Translations under genes and position numbers: made by a program
Notes under the pieces: model-generated
What the model was told of the DNA's origin: nothing
Seen by the model: the letters and a program-made list of their open reading frames with translations, nothing else
The model's database searches: none
Origin: CADEER01 sp965216585
GTDB lineage: Bacteria; Desulfobacterota; Binatia; HRBIN30; CADEER01
Reading direction: 5' to 3'
Assembly (NCBI GenBank): GCA_965216585.1
Contig: CBDCGC010000003.1
Location: forward strand, 1,612,001 to 1,676,000
DNA length: 64,000 nt
In this document: positions 8,837 to 17,307 of the stretch, in pieces
Numbering within the stretch: position 1 is the stretch's first letter
Layout of the letters: each line of letters starts with the position of its first letter

Positions 8837-10012
8837 TCAACCGATCACGTCTTCGTAGAGCGCGATGGTGCGCCGGGCAATCGACTCCCAGCCCAGGTTC
8901 TCTCGCACATAGCGCTCGCCGCGCTCGACGATGACGGCCCGCTGGTGAGGGTCGGCCAGCAGCGACTCGATGCTGGCGGCGAGCGCTTCGGCGTCGCCAT
9001 AGGGAACGACGGCGCCGCCATCGGCCGCCTCGACCAACTCACCGCAACCGGAGTCACCGCAGACGACGACTGGCGATTTGCACATCATGGCCTCGGCAGC
9101 CACCAATCCAAAGATCTCGTCGATCGAGGGATAGGCGACGACATCGGAGTCGACGTAGAGGGCATTGCGATCGTCGCCGAGCAGCAAACCCGGCAAGTGA
9201 ACCCGATGGGCCAATCCCAGATCGTCGATCAGTTCGCGGATCGGCGCTTGCGGCATCATGAAGTTTCCGGCGACGACCAGTTGGACGGGCTCGGCGATCC
9301 GCGCCATGGCGCGGATCAGCACGTCGACGCCCTTGCGGGGAGTGATCTTGCCGACGAACGCAACCAGCGGTGCCTCGCCGATGCCGTGGGCTCGGCGAAA
9401 ACGACCTGCCTCCGGGAGCCGCTCGAATTCGGCCAGGCGTATGCCGTTGGGAATGATGGTAATCCGCTCGCGCGGCACACCCACCCGCTCGTAGTGGGGG
9501 ACCTCCGCCTGCGACACGGCGATGCAGGCAGCCGTCTGGCGAACGATCGACGCCAATCCCATCGAATCCAGGATCTGCTTGATCCCGACGTAGCGTTCGA
9601 TTGCCGGAACCGTCCCATTCCCGGTCAGCACATAGGGCACGCCAGCGGCACTGGCCGCCCGCGCAACCGCCGCTTCGAGAGCATGCCGGTGCGAGTGGAT
9701 GTGCACCAGATCAAAATCCGCGACCCGCTGCGCCGCAGCGGCCCAGGCGCCGCGCGGAAGATAGAGTTGGAAGTCGTGGGCGAGTCGATTACTCAGGTTG
9801 CGAAAACGCTCGACGCGGATTCCATCGACGACGCTCGAGGCGCTACCAAGACGCGAGTCGCGGTCGAAGACGTCTGTCGTCCAGGCCGTGACCTCGTGGC
9901 CGGCGGCAACCAACTCGCGGCAGAGCTCGTAGGCGCATCGCGGCACACCGCCGTACGCCCAGGCTGGGTAGAAACTCGGAGCGACGTGAAGAATCCGCAA
10001 GCGTCTCGCCAT
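8837..10012 (-). CDS. Glycosyltransferase family 4
   Basis: GT-B glycosyltransferase of 391 residues. The N-terminal acceptor domain opens ILHVAPSFYPAWAYGGVPR, characteristic of GT4 enzymes. The C-terminal donor domain has FVGKITPRKGVDVLIRAM and the EX7E motif region EIFGLVAAEAMMCKSPVVV. A further in-frame upstream segment is a basic low-complexity stretch antisense-like in composition, so the ATG before ARRLRILH is taken as the start. It is followed at 19 bp by a GT2 gene and preceded at 22 bp by a secreted-protein gene on the same strand. Confidence 0.9.
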   Translation of the reverse strand: MARRLRILHVAPSFYPAWAYGGVPRCAYELCRELVAAGHEVTAWTTDVFDRDSRLGSASSVVDGIRVERFRNLSNRLAHDFQLYLPRGAWAAAAQRVADFDLVHIHSHRHALEAAVARAASAAGVPYVLTGNGTVPAIERYVGIKQILDSMGLASIVRQTAACIAVSQAEVPHYERVGVPRERITIIPNGIRLAEFERLPEAGRFRRAHGIGEAPLVAFVGKITPRKGVDVLIRAMARIAEPVQLVVAGNFMMPQAPIRELIDDLGLAHRVHLPGLLLGDDRNALYVDSDVVAYPSIDEIFGLVAAEAMMCKSPVVVCGDSGCGELVEAADGGAVVPYGDAEALAASIESLLADPHQRAVIVERGERYVRENLGWESIARRTIALYEDVIG

Positions 10013-10034
10013 CACGCCGCCCCCGACGAACCGT

Positions 10035-10769
10035 TCAAGGAGCCGTCGTCGCCCCCTCCGGCGTCCGCGCCGCGGCCGGCGGCGGCGCCACGGATGTCGC
10101 TGCCCCAGGCGGTGTCGTCGCTCCAGGCGGTGTCGCTGCTCCAGGCGGTGTCGCTGCTCCAGGAGAGGTCGCCCCTTTGGCATCGCCCGAGGCCGCCGTT
10201 TCGCCCTGCTCCTCGCCGGTCAGCGCTTTGAAAAACCAGGCGCGCGCATCGTCGGAGAGCGAGTTGAGCGTCGCCCCGTACCAGACCGCCGGTCCGAACG
10301 CCTGCAATACGACGCGAGTGCCCTTCCACACTGGCCGGTCGTCCGGTCCGCTGCTCTGCGGCCCGTATTTCCCCTTCAGGTATTGCATCACGACGTTCGT
10401 GTCTTCCTCGGCGTAGTAGACGATGATGCCCCACAGCTTGCCGCGCCAGAAGCGCAACTCGAGGTCGGAAGGTTTCGGATGACCTTCGAGCTTGCGCACC
10501 GGCACCAAGAAGCGTTGGAGGTGCGGACTCTCGAACACCGCCGCGCGGTACTGCTTGCGGACTGGAATCGACTGCATGTCCGGCGCGACCTTCTTCGCAT
10601 CCTCGACGCTGGAACCGAGAGCGAAACCGCCGATCGCCTGCAGCGAATCGACGCCGGTGCTGGCCGTGTCGGCGAGGCTCGGCGCCGCCGTCGCGGCAAT
10701 GGCCACCGCCGCGACAGCCAACACGAGCCGCAATTTGGGATGCAACGACACGCCTATCCGCTCACTCAC
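10035..10769 (-). CDS. Secreted hypothetical protein with Pro/Ala/Gly tail
   Basis: Exported protein of 244 residues; I do not recognise the family. A signal peptide (hydrophobic AVAAVAIAATAAPSLA) is followed by a globular part of about 150 residues that contains LQAIGGFALGSSVEDAKKVAP and ELRFWRGKLWGIIVYYAEED. The latter resembles small periplasmic proteins scored by a 'FG.S..D' start. The tail is a repeat of PPGAAT-type units, probably a flexible linker. Its start overlaps the end of the upstream stalk-lipoprotein gene by 8 bp, suggesting coupled translation. Confidence 0.7.
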   Translation of the reverse strand: MSERIGVSLHPKLRLVLAVAAVAIAATAAPSLADTASTGVDSLQAIGGFALGSSVEDAKKVAPDMQSIPVRKQYRAAVFESPHLQRFLVPVRKLEGHPKPSDLELRFWRGKLWGIIVYYAEEDTNVVMQYLKGKYGPQSSGPDDRPVWKGTRVVLQAFGPAVWYGATLNSLSDDARAWFFKALTGEEQGETAASGDAKGATSPGAATPPGAATPPGATTPPGAATSVAPPPAAARTPEGATTAP

Positions 10770-12375
10770 AAACGAAGAAAATCTCGGTCAGAATGTCACC
10801 CAAGGTCGAGTCGTAGAAGGCGAGGTTGCCGACAAAGGTCGTGTCTCCGACCGACCCCGCCGAGAACTGCTCGCAGGTTGCGGGCACTCCGGCCAAATCG
10901 AGCGGACCGATGACGTCGCGCCTGCGCGTCCCATTGTTGGCGTGCAACAGCTCGCCAGTCGCTCCAGCTGTCGTCAGCGCTCCGCAAATCGGCGGCAGGG
11001 TAATCGACGGCGTCGTGTTGAAACAAACCTGATCGTTGTCGCGCTCAACCGTGATCTGCAGACCGAGGTTGCAGTCCAACGTTCCAGCCGGCCCCGGTGC
11101 ACCTGAGCCACGGCCGATACAGGTGCAGTTGCAGACACCCTGGTGGACACCGCCGCCAAAAGGTTCTTTGCCTGGGCACGAGCTGTCGGGGCAATCCGCA
11201 TCCTCAACGCACGCCGCATCGAAGCTCGGGCCGGAAATGCAGAAGCCCTCGCAGCCCGCGTCTCCGCGTTCGAAACCGCTGCCGAGGGACGAGCAGTGCG
11301 AATCGCAAGTAGCATTACAATTCGTATTGCTCGTGCATGTGCCAATGTTGTGATCCGAACGGAAGTCCAGCCCCGCGGCGCGACCGGCGTTGCAGCTGAT
11401 CTGCCCGGCAGGACACTCTCCCCCGGAAGAAATACAAACGTCGCCGATTCCGAGTAGCGGAATGGGGTCGAAGTCGACGAACTCGCATCCGCACTCGGCG
11501 CGCTGAGTCTGCTCGTCGACGGCGCCGCAGACGATGTCAAACGCGCCTCCCGGACCGACGCCCAAGGGCGATGCAGCCAAATTGAGCCGCAGGATACTGT
11601 CTTCCGAGAGCGTGCAGCGGTTCGTCCCCAGCTCATTGGCCGGCATCTCCGTCGGAGTCTCGGTCGGTTCGGGTATCGGTGTAAATGTCGATGTCGGTAC
11701 GGTCGTCGGAATGTCGGTGGGCACGTCGGTCGGTACGGCCGTCGTCGGAACCATCGTCGCCGCGCTGCCGGTCGGCACGGCAGTCGCCGTCGCCGTTCCC
11801 ACCGGCGTCCCGGTCGGCATTTCAGTGAAGGTGGCGGTTGGCGCCGTGGTATTCGTCGGCGGCGGCAGTGTCGCCGTCGTCGTCGGCGTGCGGGTGTTGG
11901 TGCGGGTGCTGGTGCGTGTCTCGGTCGGGCTGTTGGTCGGGCTATTGGTCAGCGTCGCCGTCGGTCGCGTCGGCGTCGGCGTGTCGACGACCGGCGTGTT
12001 GGTCGGGGTCCGCGACGGACGCGGCGTGCTCGTACCGACCTCCGTGTTGGTGGCGGTCGGCAGAGGCGGCGCCGTCGTCGGCGTGTCTTGTGCAGTCGCG
12101 GTCGGGACCGGAGTGTCGGGCACATCCGTATTGGTCGCAGTGGCCTGCGGCTGGCGCTCGGTCGGAGTCGAGGTCGCCACCGCCGGAGATCCGGCGGTCG
12201 GAGATCCAGCCGATGGGGTTCGCGCGATGCGCACTTCGGCTTCTCCACCGCAACCGATGGAGCCCGCCGCCGCCAGCACGACGGCCGTCATGAGAAAGCG
12301 ACACCACCCAAAGTGCCTCAGCCAGCTAGCCAAATACTTGGAATCAGTAGCAAACATGGACCTCTCGACCCCCAT
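10762..12375 (-). CDS. Thr/Pro-stalk lipoprotein with Cys-rich head
   Basis: Large surface protein of about 537 residues. A hydrophobic segment ends in a GSIGC lipobox, giving a membrane anchor. About 190 residues of Thr/Pro/Ala-rich sequence (units such as PTATNT, PTDVPT) form a likely extended stalk. A C-terminal head of about 290 residues follows, with more than 20 Cys (CTSNTNC, CVEDADC, CNCTCIG), probably disulfide-bonded outside the cell. The start is uncertain: ATG 12375 is used, TTG 12396 and ATG 12357 are alternatives. Such architecture suggests adhesion or display; no enzyme motif is visible. The downstream secreted-protein gene overlaps its end. Confidence 0.78.
   Translation of the reverse strand: MGVERSMFATDSKYLASWLRHFGWCRFLMTAVVLAAAGSIGCGGEAEVRIARTPSAGSPTAGSPAVATSTPTERQPQATATNTDVPDTPVPTATAQDTPTTAPPLPTATNTEVGTSTPRPSRTPTNTPVVDTPTPTRPTATLTNSPTNSPTETRTSTRTNTRTPTTTATLPPPTNTTAPTATFTEMPTGTPVGTATATAVPTGSAATMVPTTAVPTDVPTDIPTTVPTSTFTPIPEPTETPTEMPANELGTNRCTLSEDSILRLNLAASPLGVGPGGAFDIVCGAVDEQTQRAECGCEFVDFDPIPLLGIGDVCISSGGECPAGQISCNAGRAAGLDFRSDHNIGTCTSNTNCNATCDSHCSSLGSGFERGDAGCEGFCISGPSFDAACVEDADCPDSSCPGKEPFGGGVHQGVCNCTCIGRGSGAPGPAGTLDCNLGLQITVERDNDQVCFNTTPSITLPPICGALTTAGATGELLHANNGTRRRDVIGPLDLAGVPATCEQFSAGSVGDTTFVGNLAFYDSTLGDILTEIFFVCE
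11647..12219 (-). repeat. Thr/Pro-coding low-complexity stalk repeat
   Basis: Degenerate short tandem repeats encoding PT-rich residues within the stalk lipoprotein gene. The units vary, so this is protein-level low complexity, not recent DNA duplication. Its bias explains a long open frame on the opposite strand that is not a gene. Confidence 0.8.
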
Positions 12376-12456
12376 TTTCTCAGCTTGCGGTCGCAAATGA
12401 CCGCCAATTTCCTACTTTCATCACGGCGCACATACCCGAGGCAAGAGCCGCCGCAA

Positions 12457-14745
12457 TCAGGGCTCGGCCAGGAGATCGACGATTGCCGGAATGTCGGCCG
12501 CCGAAATGATGCCATCCTGATTGGCATCGGCGCCTGGCGTACCGACAAAACCACCGCGCGACACGTCGCCGAGCAGGGTTCCATCGCCATCGTAGATCTC
12601 TTCGGCGAGGAAGCCGACATCGTCGCGATCGACACTCGCATCGCCATTGACGTCGCCTAGAACCGTGTTTTCAATCTGACAGGTCGCCGAGCACCCGTCA
12701 CCATCGCGCGTGTTGCGGTCGTCGCAGGTCTCTGGTTCCTCGATAATTCCATTGCCACAACCGACGAGCGGTGGCAGATCGGGATCTTCGACGACGATCG
12801 CATCGGGTGTCGCCGTACCGACGATGACCGCGTTGTCATCTCCCGGCGGTCGTACGACGATTTCGTTGCGACCCGTCAGCTCGGCGGTCATGGTGCCAAA
12901 CACCAATGCCTCGCCGCGCGCCGTAAAGCGGTTGGTTCCGGACGGACCGGTCGTGCGCACGACGCCGGTCGCCCCCTGGCACAACGCCGGCATGGCGCTG
13001 AAGCCGCAAAGCAAAACGTTCGCACCCCGCACGTCGATGCGACCGCCCGGATCCGCCGCCCCATCGGCGCTCAGTGTGCCGGCGATGGTGACGTCGCCAT
13101 CGGCGTTGACCTCGATCAGCCCTCCCGGTCCGGGGCTGCCAACGGCGCTCATATCGCCCGAGATGAGAATCGTGCCGGGCGCCCGCAAGCCGATCGTCGT
13201 CGCCTCGGCGTTGGCTCCATTGCCACTGGCATCGATCGTACCCGATACTTCGATGGCTTCGGCATCGACGCCGACGGCGCCCCCCGGTGCACCGCGGCCG
13301 ACTGCCTCGATGGTTCCCTCGATGAAAACCGTACCGCTGATCGAGGCGACGTTGATGCCGCCGCCAAGACCGCCATTGGCGCCGCCGTTGGCCGAGATCG
13401 TACCCGTGACTCGGGTGGCGTCCCGCCCGGTCATGTCGAGGCTGCCGCCGGCTCCGCCAGCGCCACCGCCGTCGAGGATGAGGTCGCCAAACACCAGAGT
13501 CGACGCGGACTCGTCGGTCGGCACCAGCGCGCTGTCGAGGCAAATCGATCCACCAGCGCCGGCGTCGCGCGCGCTGACATCGATGACGACCGATTCCTGG
13601 ACGGTCACGCCGGCGACTGCGCTGACCGCCGACACCTCGCCACCGTCGCCGCCCTGGCCAGAGATCGCTGCGGCGAGGATGACCGGACCGAAGGAATCGA
13701 CGTCGATGGCACCGCCGGCGCTCTCAATCCCGGCCGCGGAAATATCGATGGGAGCCTCGACGCGAATGGCGCCGTTGTCGGAGGTCAGCTCGACCGTCCC
13801 GCCCGAACCGTCCGGCGAGCCGCCGGTCATCGTCAGCGGTGTATTCGCATCACCTACCGTGATATCGCCAATCGCGTCGAGGGCCAGACACCCCCCGTCG
13901 CCGCCGCCGAACTCCTCACTTGCCGAGTCGCCCGTGGCAATCACCGTCCCGTTGAGCTGGATCGAGCCGGTGGAAATTCCATCGCCGGCCGCCGTGATGT
14001 CGATGGCGCCGCCCAGTCCTCCCTGGGCGTTGCCCTCGACATCGAGAATCGCCGCCGACGTCACGATCACGTTGCCCGCCCCCTGGCCGATCCCCGCATC
14101 CAGCGCCAGCGTTCCACCGTTTGAAGCGGACATCAGGATCGATCCCGAAACCGTGATGTCGCCGGTCGCCATGACTTCGACATCCGCACCAAAAGCGTCT
14201 TCCGTGCCGCCAATACCGTCGATCTCGCCGCTGATCGCGACCGCCGCGCCGTCCAGCGTCACCGCACCGCCGTTCTGGTCGCGGCTCAGACTGCGGCATT
14301 TCAGCTCTCCCGAAACATCGATGTTTCCGGTCGCCGTCAAACGAATCTGCCCCTCGGCACCAGAGGTGTCGATCGTTCCGGCGACATTGATCGACTCGGC
14401 GTTCACGGTGAGGATGCCGCCGCTGGTCGAAGGCGTGCCGCGACCGGAGATCAATCCCCCCAGCTCGATGGTGACGGCACCAGCGTTGATCGTCAGCTCG
14501 CCGGAGCCAAAGCTGAGCACGCCGTCCGCCGCAACGTTCAGCGCTCGCCCGCCGAGATCCAAGACCGAACCGTCCTCGACGTCGACCTCGCTGTCGACGA
14601 CACAGGGGTCGGCATTCCCGCACAGGTCTTGCACCGTCGTCGCTTGCACCGCCACCGCGGCAATTACCATCTGCCCACCGGCGAGCAGCGCGGCCAGCCA
14701 TGAGGCCGTCCATCCGGCCACTGGAGAACAACTCTGATCTTTCAT
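12457..14745 (-). CDS. Secreted beta-helix protein with Cys-rich repeat and dockerin-like tail
   Basis: Exported protein of about 762 residues. A signal peptide (WLAALLAGGQMVIAAVAVQA) precedes roughly 500 residues of short Gly/Ala/Ile-rich repeats (GTIDTSGAEGQIRLTATG, VTIAGTLSADGAADPGGRI), the pattern of a right-handed parallel beta-helix as in filamentous-haemagglutinin-type proteins. Near the C-terminus comes CGNGIIEEPETCDDRNTRDG, the Myxococcus-type Cys-rich repeat. Two calcium-binding dockerin-like loops follow (GDVNGDASVDRDD and DANQDGIISAAD). ATG 14745 is chosen because the signal directly follows it. A likely adhesin or matrix component; no cohesin partner is present here. Confidence 0.82.
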   Translation of the reverse strand: MKDQSCSPVAGWTASWLAALLAGGQMVIAAVAVQATTVQDLCGNADPCVVDSEVDVEDGSVLDLGGRALNVAADGVLSFGSGELTINAGAVTIELGGLISGRGTPSTSGGILTVNAESINVAGTIDTSGAEGQIRLTATGNIDVSGELKCRSLSRDQNGGAVTLDGAAVAISGEIDGIGGTEDAFGADVEVMATGDITVSGSILMSASNGGTLALDAGIGQGAGNVIVTSAAILDVEGNAQGGLGGAIDITAAGDGISTGSIQLNGTVIATGDSASEEFGGGDGGCLALDAIGDITVGDANTPLTMTGGSPDGSGGTVELTSDNGAIRVEAPIDISAAGIESAGGAIDVDSFGPVILAAAISGQGGDGGEVSAVSAVAGVTVQESVVIDVSARDAGAGGSICLDSALVPTDESASTLVFGDLILDGGGAGGAGGSLDMTGRDATRVTGTISANGGANGGLGGGINVASISGTVFIEGTIEAVGRGAPGGAVGVDAEAIEVSGTIDASGNGANAEATTIGLRAPGTILISGDMSAVGSPGPGGLIEVNADGDVTIAGTLSADGAADPGGRIDVRGANVLLCGFSAMPALCQGATGVVRTTGPSGTNRFTARGEALVFGTMTAELTGRNEIVVRPPGDDNAVIVGTATPDAIVVEDPDLPPLVGCGNGIIEEPETCDDRNTRDGDGCSATCQIENTVLGDVNGDASVDRDDVGFLAEEIYDGDGTLLGDVSRGGFVGTPGADANQDGIISAADIPAIVDLLAEP

Positions 14746-14869
14746 CACGACTCCCCGCCCGCCGCCGGAAAAAGCGGTCGGGACATCCCCCACGGCTATC
14801 GAAGAGACCGGGTTGAGGCAAGGAGAATCGCTCTCTGGGAGCTCGCCACCCTGCCGCCGGCGGCGCCGC

Positions 14870-17278
14870 TCAGTGGTAGGCTTCCATGAGATCGACGAGG
14901 TTGAGCTCGCGCATCTTTTCAAAGACGTGGCGCTTGACCTCTTTCACCGTGCCGAGCGTCAGCGCCGTGCGGGCGACCTCTTCCGCCGTTGCCATGTCGA
15001 CGCTGCGCACCATGCGCTTGATCGGCGGCACGAGGAACGAGCTCATGCTGAAATCGCGCAGACCGAGGCCGAGAAGCACCAGCGTACAAACTGGATCCCC
15101 CGCCATTTCACCGCACAATGCGACCGGTTTTCCTGCCCGGCGGGCGACGTCGATGGTCGAGGATAGCGCGCGCAAAACAGCCGGGTGCAACGGCTGGTAC
15201 AACGAGGCGACCTTGCGATTGTTGCGATCGACGGCGAGCAGATACTGGATGAGGTCATTGGTGCCGATACTGAAAAAGTCGACCTCCTCGATCAGTCGGT
15301 CGGCCAATTGAACGGCAGCCGGGACTTCGATCATGACGCCGATCGGCATCTGATCGTCGAAGTCGTGCCCTTCCCGGCGCAACTCCTCGCGCGATTCCCC
15401 GATCAGCGCCTTGGCCCGGCGCAGCTCCTCGAGGCTCGACACCATGGGGAGCATCATGCGCGCGCGGCCGTGCGCACTCGCGCGCATGATGGCGCGCAGA
15501 TGCGCCTTGAAGAGCTTCGGTTGCTCGAGCGAGATGCGAATCGAGCGCCAGCCGAGGAAGGGATTCGTCTCGTCCGGCATGTTCAGATACGAGGGGAACT
15601 TGTCCGCACCGAGATCGAGTGTCCGCACCGTGATCTCCGACCCCTCGGTGCTGCGCACGACTCGCTCGTAGAGCTCGACCTGCTCGGCTTCGGTCAGGTA
15701 GTCGCGGTGGCTGAGAAATGCGATCTCGGTCCGGTAGAGCCCAATGTGGTCGGCGCCGTGGCGGTGGGCGATCGGTATGTCGCCCAGCAGGCCAATGTTG
15801 GCGCCCAGGGAAACTCGGCAACCGTCCGTCGTCTCTGCCGGAAGCTCGCGCAGGACGTCGAGCTCCCGATTGAACGCGCGGTACTCGTCGTGCAGGCGCC
15901 CGTACTCGCGCAGCACCTCGTTGCTCGGATTGACGTAGAGTGAGCCCGAATTGCCATCGACGATCAGATGGTCGCCTTCGTCGATCTCGTGCATGCGCTC
16001 GACGCCGACCACCGTCGGCAGCTCGAGCGACTTGGCGAGGATCGACGCGTGCGAGGTCGTGCCGCCACTTCCCATGACGATGCCCTTGAGCTTCTCGGAC
16101 TCGATCAAGATGAGGTCGGAGAGCGACAGCTCGTCGGCGACGAGGATGACCGCCTCGGCAAACGACCGGTTGCGCTCGGCGACGCCGAGCAAGTTGCGCA
16201 AAACACGCTGGCCGATGTCCTTGATGTCGAATGCCCGCTCGCGCATGTATTCGTCGTCGAGCTTGGTGAACTGATCGGCGAGCTCGACGACCACCTCTTC
16301 GAGCGCGCGTTCGGCATTGACTCCCTTCTCGACCCGGTCGACAACCGGTTTCGTCAAGTTGACGTCGCGCAGCATCAAGCGCTGGGTATCGAAGAGACCG
16401 GAGTCGATCTCGGGATACGAGCGTTTCACGCGCGCCTTGAGGCGGACGATTTCCTCCGCCGAACGTTCGATCGCCTCTTCGAAGCGAGCTCGTTCGCGCT
16501 GGGTCGATGTGACGCGGCGCGCCGGCATGCTACCGAGCGTCACGGCGGGTGTGAGAATGTGAGCGCGGCCGATGCCGAATCCGGGTGCCGCCGGCAACCC
16601 GCTGAGGCGAATCGCCGTCTCGCGCACCCGTCGCTTGCTACTCTCGTGCTTGCGCTCGTATCCCTGCAGGCGCTTGACCGCCGCCTTCATCCGCTTCTTG
16701 TACTTGCGCCTCTCCTCTTCCTTGGACTCCAGGCTTTCGAGCAGCTCGAGCTGGGCGAGGATACCACCGACCGGAACGGCGACTGCTTTCAGCAGCCGGA
16801 TTTCATCCTCCGTAAAGCGGCGCCGCCGCGACGTCTGGGCGACGAGCACGCCGCGCACCTGGCGCTTGTCGAGAATCGGTACGCCGAGGAACGAGTGGTA
16901 GCGCTCTTCGCCGGTTTCCGGAAAGTACTTGTAGCGCGGGTGCGCCAGAGCATCGACCGCCATCACCGCCTGGCGCTGCTCGATGACGTAACCGGTCAAC
17001 CCTTCGTCGACGCCCATCGAAACCGCGTCGACCGACTCGGCGTCGAGGCCGAGGGTCGCAACCAGCACGACCTCCTCGCGACCGGGGTCATAGCGGTAGA
17101 CCGAGCAGACCTCCATGTCGAGTCGCTTGGCAACGAGATCGACGACTTGCTGCAAGATCGACCCGATGTCGTCCGATTGCCCGATGAGCGTCCCGACCTC
17201 CTCGAGCAACTGCAATCCGCGTCCGCCCTCGGCGGCAGCGGTGCTCCGTGAGCGCTTTTTCTGTGTCGTCCTCTGCAT
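14870..17278 (-). CDS. ptsP: PtsP: GAF-domain phosphoenolpyruvate-protein phosphotransferase (enzyme I-Ntr)
   Basis: Cytoplasmic first enzyme of the nitrogen phosphotransferase system, transferring phosphate from phosphoenolpyruvate to an NPr/HPr protein. The 802 residues hold an N-terminal GAF sensor domain (about 20-180), a charged coiled linker (about 185-225), the phosphohistidine domain with GGTTSHAS (active His about 410), and the PEP-binding barrel. The barrel has GLYRTEIAF, the metal-binding GTNDLIQY and catalytic Cys in ALCGEMAGD. All key residues are present and the length is normal. No NPr gene lies in the window. An EIIA domain fused to a SulP transporter at 58.7 kb could be a distant target. 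Confidence 0.96.
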   Translation of the reverse strand: MQRTTQKKRSRSTAAAEGGRGLQLLEEVGTLIGQSDDIGSILQQVVDLVAKRLDMEVCSVYRYDPGREEVVLVATLGLDAESVDAVSMGVDEGLTGYVIEQRQAVMAVDALAHPRYKYFPETGEERYHSFLGVPILDKRQVRGVLVAQTSRRRRFTEDEIRLLKAVAVPVGGILAQLELLESLESKEEERRKYKKRMKAAVKRLQGYERKHESSKRRVRETAIRLSGLPAAPGFGIGRAHILTPAVTLGSMPARRVTSTQRERARFEEAIERSAEEIVRLKARVKRSYPEIDSGLFDTQRLMLRDVNLTKPVVDRVEKGVNAERALEEVVVELADQFTKLDDEYMRERAFDIKDIGQRVLRNLLGVAERNRSFAEAVILVADELSLSDLILIESEKLKGIVMGSGGTTSHASILAKSLELPTVVGVERMHEIDEGDHLIVDGNSGSLYVNPSNEVLREYGRLHDEYRAFNRELDVLRELPAETTDGCRVSLGANIGLLGDIPIAHRHGADHIGLYRTEIAFLSHRDYLTEAEQVELYERVVRSTEGSEITVRTLDLGADKFPSYLNMPDETNPFLGWRSIRISLEQPKLFKAHLRAIMRASAHGRARMMLPMVSSLEELRRAKALIGESREELRREGHDFDDQMPIGVMIEVPAAVQLADRLIEEVDFFSIGTNDLIQYLLAVDRNNRKVASLYQPLHPAVLRALSSTIDVARRAGKPVALCGEMAGDPVCTLVLLGLGLRDFSMSSFLVPPIKRMVRSVDMATAEEVARTALTLGTVKEVKRHVFEKMRELNLVDLMEAYH

Positions 17279-17307
17279 CCGCCGGCGATCGAATCACGCC
17301 TCACCAA

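Noticed and set aside
12710..14737. 675-codon plus-strand frame opposite the beta-helix gene
   Set aside because: It is a Pro/Ser/Thr-rich mirror of Gly/Ala-rich codons with no domain, and the minus-strand protein is well supported.
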